Origin: Lentimicrobiaceae bacterium
Lineage (GTDB): Bacteria > Bacteroidota > Bacteroidia > Bacteroidales > SKPS01
Assembly (NCBI GenBank): GCA_007119395.1
Contig: SKPS01000252.1
Span: 1 to 7,612, forward strand
Direction: 5' to 3'
Length of the DNA: 7,612 nucleotides
Part shown: positions 7,455 through 7,612 of the stretch, one piece after another
Layout of the letters: each line of letters starts with the position of its first letter
How positions within the stretch are numbered: the stretch's first letter is position 1
Translations under genes and position numbers: made by a program
The notes under the pieces: generated by a model
Database searches by the model: none
What the model was told of the DNA's origin: nothing
The model's input: the letters and a program-made list of their open reading frames with translations, nothing else

Positions 7455-7484
7455 TTGAATTCCGCAAAAAATGTTGTATATTTG
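7455..7484 (+). promoter_or_regulatory. Bacteroidota-type promoter (TTG -33, TATATTTG -7)
   Basis: TATATTTG at 7477-7484 matches the TAnnTTTG -7 consensus, and TTG at 7455-7457 is a -33 element with a 19-base spacer, within the 19-21 range known for Bacteroidota. The spacer ends in an A-rich run (7466-7471). It begins six bases after the MORN lipoprotein's stop and would start transcription near 7491, giving a leader of about 45 bases for the gene at 7536. It marks the start of a new transcription unit. Confidence 0.75.
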
Positions 7485-7535
7485 ATGCTGACAATTTGTG
7501 ATATTTAAATTATGTACAACCAATAAATACATGAG

Positions 7536-7612
7536 ATGATCAAAGAGCTGCCAGAGATCCCGGAGCAGTTGGAAGTGTTTGGCTTTTCAACTGCAAGGGA
7601 GATTGTCAACCA
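7536..7612 (+). CDS. unidentified gene, 3'-truncated by window edge
   Basis: Only the first 25 codons are visible, beginning M-I-K-E-L-P-E-I-P and continuing open to the window edge. The stretch is hydrophilic, with no signal peptide, membrane segment or known motif, so a cytoplasmic protein is likely; I cannot name it. The start is supported by the promoter ending at 7484 and by the open frame. No Shine-Dalgarno sequence precedes it; the upstream region is A/T-rich, as is usual for Bacteroidota starts. A second ATG five bases upstream (7531) opens only a two-codon frame (ATG AGA TGA) whose stop overlaps this start. Confidence 0.6.
   Translation, partial: MIKELPEIPEQLEVFGFSTAREIVN

Overview
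The window looks like chromosomal DNA from a member of the Bacteroidota, probably a Bacteroidales/Marinilabiliales-type organism. The evidence is two promoter elements of the Bacteroidota type (TAnnTTTG at the -7 position, at 1439-1446 and 7477-7484), a GWxTD-domain lipoprotein (a family common in this phylum), mostly non-Shine-Dalgarno starts, and a set of cell-envelope genes typical of the phylum. All genes read on the + strand. I see no tRNA, rRNA, CRISPR array, transposase, phage gene or other mobile element.

Layout. 1-1382 is the 3' part of an Omp85/BamA-TamA-type outer-membrane protein whose start lies before the window. A gap of about 130 bases follows, holding a promoter. 1514-2677 encodes an exported protein made of seven tandem repeats of about 52 residues, probably a seven-bladed beta-propeller. 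2712-3992 encodes a GWxTD-domain lipoprotein. It overlaps the next gene, a 23S rRNA 2'-O-methyltransferase of the RlmB/TrmH family (3989-4741), by four bases. After a 99-base gap comes a large GT-C (GT39/ArnT-like) membrane glycosyltransferase with a soluble C-terminal domain (4841-6784). It overlaps by four bases a lipoprotein with eight MORN-like repeats (6781-7449). A clear promoter at 7455-7484 then leads into the first 25 codons of an unidentified gene starting at 7536.

How the genes fit together. Five of the seven genes act at or beyond the inner membrane: an outer-membrane barrel, an exported repeat protein, two lipoproteins and a lipid-linked-sugar transferase. The exception among those that can be identified is the rRNA methyltransferase. 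The likely transcription units are (i) the Omp85 gene with upstream genes, (ii) propeller - GWxTD - rlmB from the promoter at 1439, perhaps reading on into glycosyltransferase - MORN lipoprotein, since no clear promoter or terminator lies in 4742-4840, and (iii) the gene at 7536. These units are inferred from spacing and promoter matches only.

I found no obvious new defence or mobile system. The most unusual thing is compositional: the coding strand alternates between G-rich and C-rich blocks of a few hundred bases to more than a kilobase. The switches often fall in the middle of genes and have no visible link to protein domains.
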